Shown: positions 46,049 to 54,711 of the stretch, one piece after another
Position numbering within the stretch: position 1 is the stretch's first letter
How the letters are laid out: the number at the start of each line of letters is the position of its first letter
Assembly (NCBI GenBank): GCA_028869255.1
Contig: CP110972.1
Coordinates: 811,001-875,000, forward strand
Length of the DNA stretch: 64,000 nucleotides
From: Pseudomonas poae
Lineage (GTDB): Bacteria > Pseudomonadota > Gammaproteobacteria > Pseudomonadales > Pseudomonadaceae
Direction: 5' to 3'
Position numbers and translations under genes: made by a program
The notes under the pieces: model-generated
What the model saw: the letters and a program-made list of their open reading frames with translations, nothing else
The model's database searches: none
Told to the model about the DNA's origin: nothing

Positions 46049-46848
46049 TGAATCGTCCCGTAGAACTCAAGACCCGGCCGCAACTGGCACTGGAATCCTA
46101 CCTGGATGCCTTGCTGCAGGATGCGACCGAAGAAGAACAGCCGCTGCTGGTATTGGAACCGGCTGTAGAGCCTGAAAGTACGCTGGATGAGTTCCAGCTG
46201 GCGGTCCTGGAAGAACAGGCCCGTGATGCGCTGGTGGTGACCGCACCGGTGGTGGTGCCAATCACCCCGGTGGTGGTGGCGCCCGCAGTGGTTGCCCCGG
46301 TAGTGGTCGAGCCCGTGGTGGAAGTGCACCTGCCGCCGAGCATCACGCCGCCGCCGGACACCGGCGACGGCCGCCCCGCGTGGGCTGCGGAACCGTTCGA
46401 GTGCCTGCTGTTCGACGTCGCCGGGTTGACCCTGGCGGTGCCGCTGGTGTGCCTGGGCTCGATCTACTCCCTGGAAGGCCAGGAGCTGACGCCGCTGTTT
46501 GGGCAACCGGAGTGGTTCCTCGGCATCCTGCCCAGCCAGGCCGGCAACCTCAAGGTACTGGACACGGCGCGCTGGGTGATGCCTGACCGCTACCGTGATG
46601 ATTTTCGCCAGGGCTTGCAATACGTGATCTCGGTGCAGGGCTACGAGTGGGGGCTGGCGGTGCATCAAGTCAGCCGCTCGTTGCGCCTGGACCCGAATGA
46701 AATCAAATGGCGCAGCCACCGGGGCCAACGGCCTTGGCTGGCCGGTACCGTGATCGAACACATGTGCGCGTTGCTCGACGTCGCCGAACTGGCCGAGTTG
46801 ATCGCCAGCGGTGCGGTGAAGACGATGGCGCTGAATAAACACAGTTGA
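46048..46848 (+). CDS. parP: CheW-domain protein ParP, partner of ParC
   Basis: The 266-residue protein has an acidic N-terminus, a Val/Pro-rich linker (about residues 60-100) and a C-terminal CheW-like domain (FECLLFDVAGLTLAVPLVCL; LGILPSQAGNLKVLDTARWV; RPWLAGTVIEHMCALLDVAE). In Vibrio, ParP binds ParC and the array and prevents loss of CheA from the pole. Position directly after parC (1-bp overlap) supports the call. ATG 46048 is preferred to GTG 46045. Confidence 0.85.
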   Translation: MNRPVELKTRPQLALESYLDALLQDATEEEQPLLVLEPAVEPESTLDEFQLAVLEEQARDALVVTAPVVVPITPVVVAPAVVAPVVVEPVVEVHLPPSITPPPDTGDGRPAWAAEPFECLLFDVAGLTLAVPLVCLGSIYSLEGQELTPLFGQPEWFLGILPSQAGNLKVLDTARWVMPDRYRDDFRQGLQYVISVQGYEWGLAVHQVSRSLRLDPNEIKWRSHRGQRPWLAGTVIEHMCALLDVAELAELIASGAVKTMALNKHS

Positions 46849-46927
46849 TTGAACAATAAGGGCCGCATGCGAGTGCGGTCAGCGAAGCACACACGCCGTG
46901 TAGACGGCATTTGAAGGGGTCAGGGGT

Positions 46928-47410
46928 ATGAATAAGTCAGCGTCCGCACAAGGTTTGGATGATCCGATCCTGCAATGGGTTACCTTCAAACTGGACAACG
47001 AGTCCTATGGTATTAACGTGATGCGCGTGCAGGAAGTGCTGCGCTACACCGAAATCGCCCCGGTGCCAGGTGCGCCGAGCTACGTGCTCGGCATCATCAA
47101 CCTGCGCGGCAACGTGGTGACGGTGATCGACACCCGCCAGCGTTTTGGCCTGGTGCCTACCGAAGTCAACGACAACACCCGTATCGTCATCATCGAAGCC
47201 GACAAGCAAGTGGTCGGGATCATGGTCGACAGCGTGGCGGAAGTGGTTTACCTGCGCCAATCGGAAGTGGAAACCGCGCCGAACGTGGGTAACGAGGAAT
47301 CCGCGAAGTTCATCCAGGGCGTGTGCAACAAGAACGGCGAGCTGCTGATTCTGGTTGAGCTGGACAAGATGATGAGCGAAGAAGAGTGGTCGGAACTGGA
47401 GAGCATCTGA
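46928..47410 (+). CDS. cheW: Chemotaxis coupling protein CheW
   Basis: CheW links CheA to methyl-accepting receptors. The 160-residue protein matches the Pseudomonas flagellar CheW: 'QWVTFKLDNESYGINVMRVQ', 'EVLRYTEIAPVPGAPSYVLG' and 'IINLRGNVVTVIDTRQRFGL'. A GGGGTCAGGGGT segment precedes ATG 46928. The 79-bp gap from parP contains a small hairpin (GGCCGCATGCGAGTGCGGTC). The DUF2802 gene starts directly after the stop. Confidence 0.96.
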   Translation: MNKSASAQGLDDPILQWVTFKLDNESYGINVMRVQEVLRYTEIAPVPGAPSYVLGIINLRGNVVTVIDTRQRFGLVPTEVNDNTRIVIIEADKQVVGIMVDSVAEVVYLRQSEVETAPNVGNEESAKFIQGVCNKNGELLILVELDKMMSEEEWSELESI

Positions 47411-47803
47411 TTGTTCCTTGAGGCAGCGGTGATTGTCCTGGCCCTGTTGTGGGCCGGGACGTTGGCATTTCTGCTGCGTTATGTGCGTCAGCAGCGCGAA
47501 CTGACTTTGCAGCAGGCCGAGCGTGATGCGGTGCGTGATCGGCGGGTTCTGGAGTTGGTCAAGCGGGTCGACCACTTTCAGCAGAGTGCGGTGAAGGTGG
47601 GGGATGAGGTGCATGAACTGCGTGCGATTCTTGCGCCGTTGCCCGATAAGCTTGCGCAGATTGAGCAGCGGGATCCTTCGAGTCTTTCGTTTGCTCAGGC
47701 GGCTAAGTTGGTGGGGATGGGGGCTACGGTGGATGAGTTGACGCAGTCGTGTGGGTTGACTCAGGCTGAGGCGCAGTTGATGAGTAAGCTGCACAAGAGC
47801 TGA
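47411..47803 (+). CDS. DUF2802 family membrane-anchored protein
   Basis: A 130-residue protein of the DUF2802 family found after cheW in Pseudomonas; function unknown. It starts at TTG 47411 directly after the cheW stop. An N-terminal transmembrane helix (about residues 4-22, EAAVIVLALLWAGTLAFLL) precedes a coiled coil and a C-terminal helix-turn-helix-like segment (SFAQAAKLVGMGATVDELTQ, SCGLTQAEAQLMSKLH). The last 35 codons are almost free of C in third position and rich in G/T. This is unlike the gene's neighbours and coincides with the palindrome 11 bp downstream. Confidence 0.8.
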   Translation: MFLEAAVIVLALLWAGTLAFLLRYVRQQRELTLQQAERDAVRDRRVLELVKRVDHFQQSAVKVGDEVHELRAILAPLPDKLAQIEQRDPSSLSFAQAAKLVGMGATVDELTQSCGLTQAEAQLMSKLHKS

Positions 47804-47813
47804 TTGGGTTTGT

Positions 47814-48644
47814 GTGTATATCCGTTGCTGCGGTAACGGCCGCCTTTGGTTCCGCTCTTACAGCGGGTCACTTTTGGAAGAGCGCCAAAAGTAACCAAAA
47901 ACGCTTTGCCCCATCACTCGGCACCTCGCCTCCGGCTCGGTGTGCCCGAACGCAGGCTTGAATCCGTGGGCCGCCGCGATGGGCCATCCTTGGCCCAGCG
48001 CGGCTAACCCGGCGTCCTGCCGGGTTGCCCACGGATTCAAGCCTGCGTTCGGCCATCGTGATTGACGGGGCGCCTCAGATCACGATCAAAAGCCCTAGAT
48101 CAAAAGATCGCTGACTTCGTCAGCGGTAAGGATGTAAGGGCCAGATCAAAAACAAAGCGAGGCGGCCTGACAGCCGACCTGAGCCTTGAAGCCGTACTCG
48201 GTTCAAATGTGGGAGCTGGCTTGCCTGCGTAAGCATCAACTCGGTGTGCCTGATGTACCGAGTTGTTAGCATCGCAGGCAAGCCAGCTCCCACAGAAAAG
48301 CCAATCCACTGACATCCCGCTCTTGATCTACACCACTCAGGTCGGCTACCAGGCCGCCGTGCTCTGCTTTTGACTTTGATCTGAGGCGCCCCATTAACCA
48401 CGCTGGCCGCACGCAGGCTTGAATCCGTGGGTAACCCGGCAGGACGCCGGGTTAGCCGCGCTGGGCCAAGGATGGCCCATCGCGGCGGCCCACGGATTCA
48501 AGTCTGCGTGCGGGCACACCGAGCCGGAGGCGAGGTGCCGAGTGGTGGGGCAAGAGCCTTTGGTTACTTTTGGGCTCTTTTCAAAAGTGACCCGCCGTAA
48601 GGGCGGAACCAATCCCCGCCGTTACCCAAATAACGGATATGTAC
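47814..48644. repeat. Long nested-palindrome element, copy 2 (DUF2802-yegS)
   Basis: The same 0.83-kb unit as at 24743, in the same orientation, beginning 11 bp after a stop codon. It has outer inverted ends (GTGTATATCCGTT / AACGGATATGTAC), arms of more than 200 bp that are reverse complements, an inner CTTGAATCCGTGGG hairpin in each arm, and a central REPIN at 48209-48293. It contains no credible gene. The flanks show the same skew: plus strand G/T rich to the left, C/A rich to the right. The 102 bp between the element and yegS hold no clear promoter. Confidence 0.92.
48209..48293. repeat. REPIN at the centre of palindrome copy 2
   Basis: GTGGGAGCTGGCTTGCCTGC and its reverse complement GCAGGCAAGCCAGCTCCCAC face each other over a loop of about 45 bp. 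The same arms are in copies 1 and 3; the loop differs by several bases. Confidence 0.9.
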
Positions 48645-48746
48645 CCACTCCCCCACCCCCTCAATTATTTTCCCACTCCATGGCTTTTTTCCCCCCGCCA
48701 AAGGTCCACATCCTTCAAGCACCTTTGAATCCAGGAGTAACCCCCC

Positions 48747-49667
48747 ATGACCACCCCCAAGGCATTGTTAATCCTCCACGGCAAGCAAGCCCTAAACGAG
48801 GACGTGCGCACCGCCGTGCAGGCCCGGCGCGACCTGGGTTGGGACCTGGCGGTGCGGGTCACATGGGAAGGCGGCGACGCCCAGCGCCTGGTCAACGAAG
48901 CCCTGGATGGCGGCTACACCCACATCATCGCCGGTGGCGGCGACGGTACCCTGCGCGACGTGGCCGAAGCCATGGCCCTGGCCAACACCGACGCCAGCCT
49001 GCTGCTGATGCCCCTGGGTACCGCCAACGATTTCGCCAAGGCCGCCGGGGTGCCGCTGGAGCCCGTCCAAGCCATGACGGTGCTGGATGTGCCGCCAAAG
49101 TCGATTGACCTCGGAAAGGTCGGCGGGCAAATTTTCCTCAACATGGCCACCGGCGGCTTCGGCAGCCAGGTCACCGCCAATACCTCCGAAGACTTGAAGA
49201 AGGTTCTGGGCGGCGCCGCCTACCTGTTCACCGGCCTGACCCGGTTCAGCGAGTTGAAAGCCGCCTATGCCGAACTGGATGGGCCGGACTTCCACTGGAA
49301 AGGCGAACTGCTGGCGCTGGGGATCGGCAACGGTCGCCAGGCAGGTGGCGGGCATGAGCTATGCCCGGGTGCGATGGCCGATGATGGCTTGCTGGATATC
49401 AGCATCCTGCCGGCGCCCCAGGAGGTGGTCGGCACCCTGCGTGAGCTGATGAACAATGGCTGGGGCCTGGACACCATGTTCGTGCGGGCCCGTCTGCCGT
49501 GGGTCAATATCAAGGTCGCGCAAGGCTTGTACATCAACCTGGATGGCGAGCCGCTGGAGGGCGATGACCTGCATTTCGAAGCCCTGCCCAAGGCCCTGCG
49601 GGTGCACCTGCCGGTGGGTTCGCCGTTAGTCGTCCAGGCTGATGATCTGCTCGCGCACGGCAAATAA
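48747..49667 (+). CDS. yegS: Lipid kinase, YegS/DAGK family
   Basis: A diacylglycerol-kinase-fold enzyme that phosphorylates a lipid (phosphatidylglycerol in E. coli YegS). The 306-residue product starts at ATG 48747 after CAGGAG and has the nucleotide-binding GGDGT motif (IIAGGGDGTLRDVAEAMAL), 'PLGTANDFAKAAGVP' and the metal-site region 'NLDGEPLEG'. The first 15 codons are C/A rich, like other DNA right of the repeats. Its 3' end overlaps the convergent response regulator gene by 42 bp. Confidence 0.92.
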   Translation: MTTPKALLILHGKQALNEDVRTAVQARRDLGWDLAVRVTWEGGDAQRLVNEALDGGYTHIIAGGGDGTLRDVAEAMALANTDASLLLMPLGTANDFAKAAGVPLEPVQAMTVLDVPPKSIDLGKVGGQIFLNMATGGFGSQVTANTSEDLKKVLGGAAYLFTGLTRFSELKAAYAELDGPDFHWKGELLALGIGNGRQAGGGHELCPGAMADDGLLDISILPAPQEVVGTLRELMNNGWGLDTMFVRARLPWVNIKVAQGLYINLDGEPLEGDDLHFEALPKALRVHLPVGSPLVVQADDLLAHGK

Positions 49668-50285
49668 CACCAGGCCCGCCACGTCGAAAATCTGCAGGCG
49701 CTTCATGATTTGCGAACGGTGGGCTTCCACGGTCTTGATGCTCAGGCCCAGCCCGTGGGCGATTTCTCGCGTGGACTTGCCGCGCACGATCAGGCGCAGG
49801 ATCTCCAGCTGGCGGGCCGTGAGGTTATGGCTGTGGCCGGCTGGCGTAGTCGGGCCCTGGCCGCGCACCAGCGCCTGGTTGATCACGGTGTGGGCGATCG
49901 CCGGGCTCAGGTAGCGCTCGCCGTTGCGCAAGGCCAGCAGCGCGTGTTCCAGCTCGTTGGCGGTGGTGTCCTTGAGCAGGTAGCCGTGGGCGCCGGACTC
50001 CAACGCGCACATGATCAGTTCCGGATCGGTGTGCATCGACAGGATCAGCACGCGGCTCTTGGGGTAGGCGCGCTTGAGTTGCTGCAAGGCATCCAGGCCG
50101 CCGGTGTGCTTCATCGACAGGTCCAGCAAGACGATATCGGGCTGCAAGGCGCTGAATTGCTCCAGCAACTGAGCGCCATCGCTGGCTTCGCCGATTACCG
50201 TGTAGCCGGGAATGTCCTGGACCAGCGCGCGTACGCCGGCCCGAATCAGTGCATGGTCATCCACCAGGAGTAATTTGCAGGTCAC
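49626..50285 (-). CDS. NarL/LuxR-family response regulator
   Basis: A two-component transcription factor of 219 residues. The receiver begins KLLLVDDHALIRAGVRALVQ and has the acceptor Asp in 'DIVLLDLSMKHTGG'. The LuxR-type helix-turn-helix is at the C-terminus (NLTARQLEILRLIVRGKSTR, EIAHGLGLSIKTVEAHRSQI). GTG 50285 overlaps the stop of the kinase gene by 4 bp, so the pair is coupled. Its 3' end overlaps yegS on the other strand. Target genes are unknown. Confidence 0.92.
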   Translation of the reverse strand: MTCKLLLVDDHALIRAGVRALVQDIPGYTVIGEASDGAQLLEQFSALQPDIVLLDLSMKHTGGLDALQQLKRAYPKSRVLILSMHTDPELIMCALESGAHGYLLKDTTANELEHALLALRNGERYLSPAIAHTVINQALVRGQGPTTPAGHSHNLTARQLEILRLIVRGKSTREIAHGLGLSIKTVEAHRSQIMKRLQIFDVAGLVLFAVREQIISLDD

Positions 50286-51271
50286 TCGAGAACCTTAGGG
50301 GAACTGGCCCGTTCGAGGGCGCGGGGCGCCCAGGGGAAAAGCGCGTCGATCCGTGTCCCTTCGCCTGGCTGGCTGCTGACGGATAATGAACCGCCAAGCT
50401 GATCAATCCGCTCGGACATGCCGGCCATGCCCCGTTGACCTTCCAGGCCGGGGTTGATGGCCGGCGAAAAGCCCTGGCCGTCATCGCAGACCGTGAGCGA
50501 AAGGCCCTCGGGCAGGCGTTGCAGGCGTACAAGCAAATTGCGCGCCTGGGCGTGGCGTAGCATGTTGGTCACGGCTTCCTGAGTGATGCGAAAGGCCGCT
50601 ACGGCCATTTCTTCCGGAATGCCGGTTAGCCGCTGCTGGCACTCCAGGCTCCAGTGAATCGGGGTGTTTTCCAGGGTCTTGAGCAGGTGCGCACGCAAGC
50701 TGGCTTCCAGGCCCAGGCTGGCCAACTGACGGGGGTTGAGGATGGCGGAGACGTCGCGCACCTTGGCCAGGGTTTCGTTCAAGGTGTTGCACAGCACCGT
50801 GCATTGGCTTTGCAGGTCTTCCGGCAGGCGGCGCTTGAGCCATTCACTTTGCAATTTGGCGGCGGTGAGCAGTTGGCCGATATCGTCATGCAGTTCGCGG
50901 CTCAGGCGGTGGCGTTCGTTTTCCTGCACTTGCAGCAGGCGGTCGGCCAGTTCCTGGGGCTGGAACTTGATGGACTTGCGAGAGAGCCACTGTTGCAGGC
51001 CAACCACCATCAGCGTCGCCAGGTTCAGCAGCAACACCGCCAGCGGCAAGGGTTCGGCGCTGATATACGCCACCAGGCTCAGCAGCAGCGAGCCCAGGCA
51101 CAGGGCGAGGAGCAAGCGGCGTGCATGGCTGCGGGACACGGACCTGGCGAGGAGTGACTTGAGGTTGGCGTACATAGCGGATGGAGCCAATGAGGGTTCG
51201 CTGCGGGAAGACCAGTCACGGCGGATGACGGGGCTCTGTGTGGAATGCGTGGCCGAATCGTATTTATACAT
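50282..51271 (-). CDS. Histidine kinase of the NarL/DegS type (HisKA_3)
   Basis: A 329-residue sensor kinase paired with the downstream regulator. Two hydrophobic segments (LLLALCLGSLLLSLVAYISA; LPLAVLLLNLATLMVVGLQQ) lie around residues 52-92 with only a short periplasmic loop, so the stimulus is probably intramembrane or cytoplasmic. The HisKA_3 box is 'RHRLSRELHDDIGQLLTAAK' with the phospho-His before Asp-Asp. The ATPase domain has 'ITQEAVTNMLRHAQA' and 'VCDDGQGF'. Neither ATG 51271 nor the internal ATG 51175 has a good ribosome site, so the start is uncertain. Confidence 0.9.
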   Translation of the reverse strand: MYKYDSATHSTQSPVIRRDWSSRSEPSLAPSAMYANLKSLLARSVSRSHARRLLLALCLGSLLLSLVAYISAEPLPLAVLLLNLATLMVVGLQQWLSRKSIKFQPQELADRLLQVQENERHRLSRELHDDIGQLLTAAKLQSEWLKRRLPEDLQSQCTVLCNTLNETLAKVRDVSAILNPRQLASLGLEASLRAHLLKTLENTPIHWSLECQQRLTGIPEEMAVAAFRITQEAVTNMLRHAQARNLLVRLQRLPEGLSLTVCDDGQGFSPAINPGLEGQRGMAGMSERIDQLGGSLSVSSQPGEGTRIDALFPWAPRALERASSPKVLE

Positions 51272-51508
51272 GATGAAGTTGGGTCACTTCGAGCGGGGCA
51301 TAGTACCACCCCTGTAACCGTTGGTCGCCTGACACTTTGCTTTGCCCAGTCATTATCCAGGCAAATACCCTGGGAGAGTCTCAGAGTTTGAAGAGTGGGA
51401 AGTAGTTGTATTACCTAAGTTGGTTTGTATCGTTATGTCCGTTAGTGGCTATTTGCTATTTGTGTCTGTCGTTTTTAGATAACTCGTGTATTGAATGCGA
51501 CCTGTTGT

Positions 51509-51958
51509 TCAGGACGCGTGATGCACACGGTGCTGCGACTTGGCACTGAAGTCCTTTTGCGGGATTTGCAGGGTAACCGTGGCAATCAGAGTGGTTTGTT
51601 CTGTTTCATCCAATGTCAGCTGGCCAGTCTTTGCGTCGATAAGCTCCAACTGCCATGCCAGCAATGTCAGGCAGTCATGCAATGCATCCAGGGCCTGGTC
51701 ATGCAGTTGCAGCGGGTTCTCGGCATTGGCGATCAGGTATTGGATATGCCGCGAGAATTCGCTGATCGCTTGCAGGGCCAGGGCGTCGGCTTTTTCGGCG
51801 AGTTTGATCAAGCTGATTTTCATGCAGTCGATGGCGTCGCTGTCATTTCGAATCAGATGAAGATGACTCAGGCACTCTTCTGACTTGAGCAAAAGCTTTT
51901 CGGCTTCATGCAAGAACTCAGGAAGTGCAAGTTGCCACTCTTTACCGTCGTTCATCAT
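51509..51958 (-). CDS. Small Hpt-like helical protein lacking the phospho-histidine
   Basis: I do not recognise this 149-residue protein firmly. The start is placed at ATG 51958 (or 51955) after GTGGAGA; the longer open frame has no ribosome site. It is an all-helical, acidic protein whose first 80 residues resemble an Hpt bundle: 'LPEFLHEAEKLLLKSEECLS' then 'DAIDCMKISLIKLAEKADAL', where Hpt domains carry H-(T/S)-x-K-G. The site reads 'MKISLIKL', so no His is available. It lies 238 bp downstream of the two-component pair start, on the same strand. It may be a non-phosphorylated binding partner. Confidence 0.5.
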   Translation of the reverse strand: MMNDGKEWQLALPEFLHEAEKLLLKSEECLSHLHLIRNDSDAIDCMKISLIKLAEKADALALQAISEFSRHIQYLIANAENPLQLHDQALDALHDCLTLLAWQLELIDAKTGQLTLDETEQTTLIATVTLQIPQKDFSAKSQHRVHHAS

Positions 51959-52000
51959 GCAAGTCTCCACAACATAAGGTCGGGTGATGAGATGTCGCAC

Positions 52001-52423
52001 CGGGTGAATGGCTTAAAACTAGCGCTGAAATATGACTGAAATCTGTAGGGCGCTTCTGAGATTTCAGTAGGAAGCTTATTTAAATGACGGCGACGGCTGT
52101 GCGTTGCCCTCATGAGCGGGGTCAGTTGCACACCTTCAGTTGCCGCGACGTGAATGTCTGGAAGGCCCGTGGGCCGAGGGCTAGGGATGGCGAACAAAAG
52201 CCTGACTCCATTCATGCATTGAGAATGGCGTCACATTAATGGCTATTAGATATTGCGAATATCAGGTTGGGCCCGATTGCGCATAGGGGAATCCCTTAGA
52301 GTGCGGAACCTTGCAGCGGTTTGAGTGTCGCGCAACGTCTCTGAACACACCGGATGGAGGGCCTAAGCAGTAAAGCATGATGTCAGTGTGACATCAATGA
52401 ATTTACATGGCATTTTACCGGGG
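52001..52423. other. Intergenic region upstream of cheV
   Basis: About 420 bp without a gene, between the divergent Hpt-like gene and the cheV promoter. It is A/T richer than the surroundings. Short open frames on both strands lack ribosome sites and homology. No further promoter was recognised. Confidence 0.6.
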
Positions 52424-52450
52424 TCAAGGTCTGGCGTTCGCCGCCGATAA
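52424..52450 (+). promoter_or_regulatory. Sigma-28 (FliA) promoter of cheV
   Basis: TCAAG (52424-52428), 14 bp, GCCGATAA (52443-52450) is a perfect match to the FliA consensus with the same spacing as the fliC promoter. It lies 68 bp upstream of the cheV ATG and puts cheV in the late flagellar regulon although it is away from the main cluster. Confidence 0.9.
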
Positions 52451-52517
52451 CTAGCATTAGAACTGAAGTGCACATTCCCTTCGCGCACCACTTCCCAGCG
52501 CAAAACAGGAGCTTTTA

Positions 52518-53453
52518 ATGGCCGGCATTCTCGACACGGTAGATCAACGCACGCAACTGGTGGGTGAGAATCGCCTGGAGATCCTCATGTTTCGTCTGGC
52601 CGGGCGGCAGCTGTTCGCGATCAACGTATTCAAGGTGCAGGAAGTTCTGCAACTGCCCAAGTTGACCCTGATGCCCCAGCGCCATCCGTTTGTGTGCGGC
52701 GTGGTCAACCTGCGTGGCCAGACCTTGCCGGTGATCGATCTGTCCCAGGCCATCGGCATGCGCCCGCTGGTGCCGGGCCCCAACAGCACCATTATCGTCA
52801 CCGAGTACAACCGCTCGGTGCAGGCCTTCCTGGTGGGCGGTGTGGACCGCATCGTCAATATGAACTGGGAGGCGATCCTGCCGCCGCCGACCAGTGCCGG
52901 GCGCCAGCATTACCTCACCGCCATCAGCAAGGTCGATGACCAATTGGTGGAAATCATCGACGTGGAAAAAGTCCTCGCCGAAATCGTGCCGTACAACGCC
53001 AAGGTCTCCCGCGAAAAACTCGACGACCCGGTGCTGGAGCGCGCCCGTGGCCGCGAAGTGCTGCTGGTGGACGACTCCAATGTGGCCTTGTCGCAGTTGC
53101 GCGACACCTTGGGCCAGTTGGGCGTCAAGATGCACATCGCCAGCGACGGTCTCAAGGCGCTGAACATGCTCAAGGCGTGGGCCGACAGCGGCCAGGTGAT
53201 GACCGACAAGCTGCTGATGATCTTCACCGACGCCGAAATGCCCGAGATGGACGGTTACCGCCTCACCACCGAAATCCGCAACGATCCGCGCCTGCGTGGG
53301 CTGTATGTGGTGCTGCACACCTCGCTGTCGGGCAGCTTCAACGATTCGATGGTGAAGAAGGTCGGCTGCGACAATTTCCTGTCCAAATTCCAGCCCGACA
53401 AACTGGTGGATGTGGTGCGCCAGCGACTGATGCTGGACGAAGTGCCGGCTTGA
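52518..53453 (+). CDS. cheV: Chemotaxis protein CheV
   Basis: CheV is a coupling protein fused to a receiver, acting in adaptation of receptor arrays. The 311-residue protein has an N-terminal CheW domain (NRLEILMFRLAGRQLFAINV; VCGVVNLRGQTLPVIDLSQA) and a C-terminal receiver (EVLLVDDSNVALSQLRDTLG; Asp in 'MIFTDAEMPEMDGYR'). AGGAGC lies before ATG 52518. It is monocistronic or joined to the MOSC gene, under FliA control. Confidence 0.95.
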   Translation: MAGILDTVDQRTQLVGENRLEILMFRLAGRQLFAINVFKVQEVLQLPKLTLMPQRHPFVCGVVNLRGQTLPVIDLSQAIGMRPLVPGPNSTIIVTEYNRSVQAFLVGGVDRIVNMNWEAILPPPTSAGRQHYLTAISKVDDQLVEIIDVEKVLAEIVPYNAKVSREKLDDPVLERARGREVLLVDDSNVALSQLRDTLGQLGVKMHIASDGLKALNMLKAWADSGQVMTDKLLMIFTDAEMPEMDGYRLTTEIRNDPRLRGLYVVLHTSLSGSFNDSMVKKVGCDNFLSKFQPDKLVDVVRQRLMLDEVPA

Positions 53454-53492
53454 CCTTAGGGTGGCATCTTTGCTCCTCAGGAATGCAGGCTC

Positions 53493-54299
53493 ATGCTTCG
53501 TCTCAGCGCGTTGTACCGTTACCCCTTGAAGTCCGGCAAGGCCGAGGTCTTGCAGCAAATCGGCCTGGATAAACTGGGGCTGGACGGTGATCGACGGTGG
53601 ATGTTGGTGGACGAGGCCAGCGGGCGTTTCCTCACGCAACGGGCCGTGGCGAAGATGAGCCAGTTGTCGGCGCTGTGGAACAACAGCGGTGGCCTGACCC
53701 TGAGTTCGCCCGGTTTCACCCCGCTGGAGGTGAACTTGCCGGGCAGCGACGCCGAGTTGCGCGGGGTGACCATCTGGCGCGACACCTTGCGCGTGCCGGA
53801 TGCGGGTGACGCGGCGGCGGCGTGGGTCAGCAACTTTATCGGCAAGCCGACCCGGCTGGTGCAGATTCCCCCGGAGCGTGCGCGCAACACCGAAGCCGGT
53901 TACGGCCGCGACGACGATCAAGTAGCGTTTGCCGATGGGTATCCGTTGCTGTTGATCGGCCAGGCGTCTTTGGACGACCTTTGCCAGCGCATCGGCCGGC
54001 CCATGGAGATGCTGCGTTTTCGCCCCAATCTGGTGATCGAAGGCAGCGAGGCTTTCGCCGAAGACGGCTGGAAGCGCCTGCGCATCGGCGATGTCGAGTT
54101 TCGCGCCGTCAAGCCGTGCTCGCGTTGCATCCTCACCACCATCGACCCGCAGACCGGCGAACGCAGTGCCGACCGTGAGCCTTTCGCGACCCTTGAGACG
54201 TATCGCAAGACCGAGGCGGGTGCCATTTTCGGCCAGAACCTGGTCTGCGATGGCGCGGGGCGCCTGGAAGTCGGCATGCCGGTAAGCATCCTCGAATAA
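53493..54299 (+). CDS. MOSC domain-containing protein (YcbX-like)
   Basis: MOSC proteins carry a molybdenum cofactor sulfur-transfer fold; YcbX of E. coli helps reduce N-hydroxylated bases. The 268-residue protein starts MLRLSALYRYPLKSGKAEVL with the N-terminal beta-barrel (MOSC_N) and has the MOSC core with the conserved Cys in 'RAVKPCSRCILTTIDPQTGE'. The C-terminal ferredoxin domain of E. coli YcbX is absent. The partner reductase is not in the window. Confidence 0.85.
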   Translation: MLRLSALYRYPLKSGKAEVLQQIGLDKLGLDGDRRWMLVDEASGRFLTQRAVAKMSQLSALWNNSGGLTLSSPGFTPLEVNLPGSDAELRGVTIWRDTLRVPDAGDAAAAWVSNFIGKPTRLVQIPPERARNTEAGYGRDDDQVAFADGYPLLLIGQASLDDLCQRIGRPMEMLRFRPNLVIEGSEAFAEDGWKRLRIGDVEFRAVKPCSRCILTTIDPQTGERSADREPFATLETYRKTEAGAIFGQNLVCDGAGRLEVGMPVSILE

Positions 54300-54312
54300 T
54301 TCCCTGGCCCAT

Positions 54313-54348
54313 AAAAAATGCCCGTCTCGCAGGAGACGGGCATTTTTT
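54313..54348. terminator. Bidirectional rho-independent terminator
   Basis: AAAAAATGCCCGTCTC / GAGACGGGCATTTTTTT with loop GCAG is a near-perfect stem with A- and T-tracts. It lies between the convergent MOSC (plus) and ppnP (minus) genes and would serve both. Confidence 0.95.
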
Positions 54349-54363
54349 TGTGCGGCGTAACAA

Positions 54364-54648
54364 TCAGCCGCGGTATTCGCACAGGTAGGCGGTGTCCACG
54401 GCGACCTTCAGCTGGAACTTGCTGTTGGCCGGCACGTTGAACTGGCTGCCGGCGGCGAAGGTTTCCCAATCGTTGGCGTCGGGCAGTTTGACGGTCAGGG
54501 CGCCGGACACCACGTGCATGATTTCGCGCTGGGCGGTGCCGAATTCGTATTCACCCGGGGCCATCACGCCGATGGTCGCCGGACCTTCTGCGGTGCCGAA
54601 AGCGATCGACTTGACGGTGCCGTCGAAGTACTCGTTGACTTTAAACAT
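54364..54648 (-). CDS. ppnP: Pyrimidine/purine nucleoside phosphorylase PpnP
   Basis: PpnP is a small cupin-fold enzyme that splits nucleosides with phosphate (former DUF1255/YaiE). ATG 54648 ([20 protein letters not shown]) follows GAGG by about 8 bp and gives 94 residues, the family length. The family patterns '[20 protein letters not shown]' and '[12 protein letters not shown]' are present. It is probably monocistronic. Confidence 0.92.
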   Translation of the reverse strand: MFKVNEYFDGTVKSIAFGTAEGPATIGVMAPGEYEFGTAQREIMHVVSGALTVKLPDANDWETFAAGSQFNVPANSKFQLKVAVDTAYLCEYRG

Positions 54649-54711
54649 GGGCGATTCCTCGGAAAAGGGTCTGGAAAGGTCGGCCAGTATGCCCAAGGGC
54701 AGGGGAGCTGC

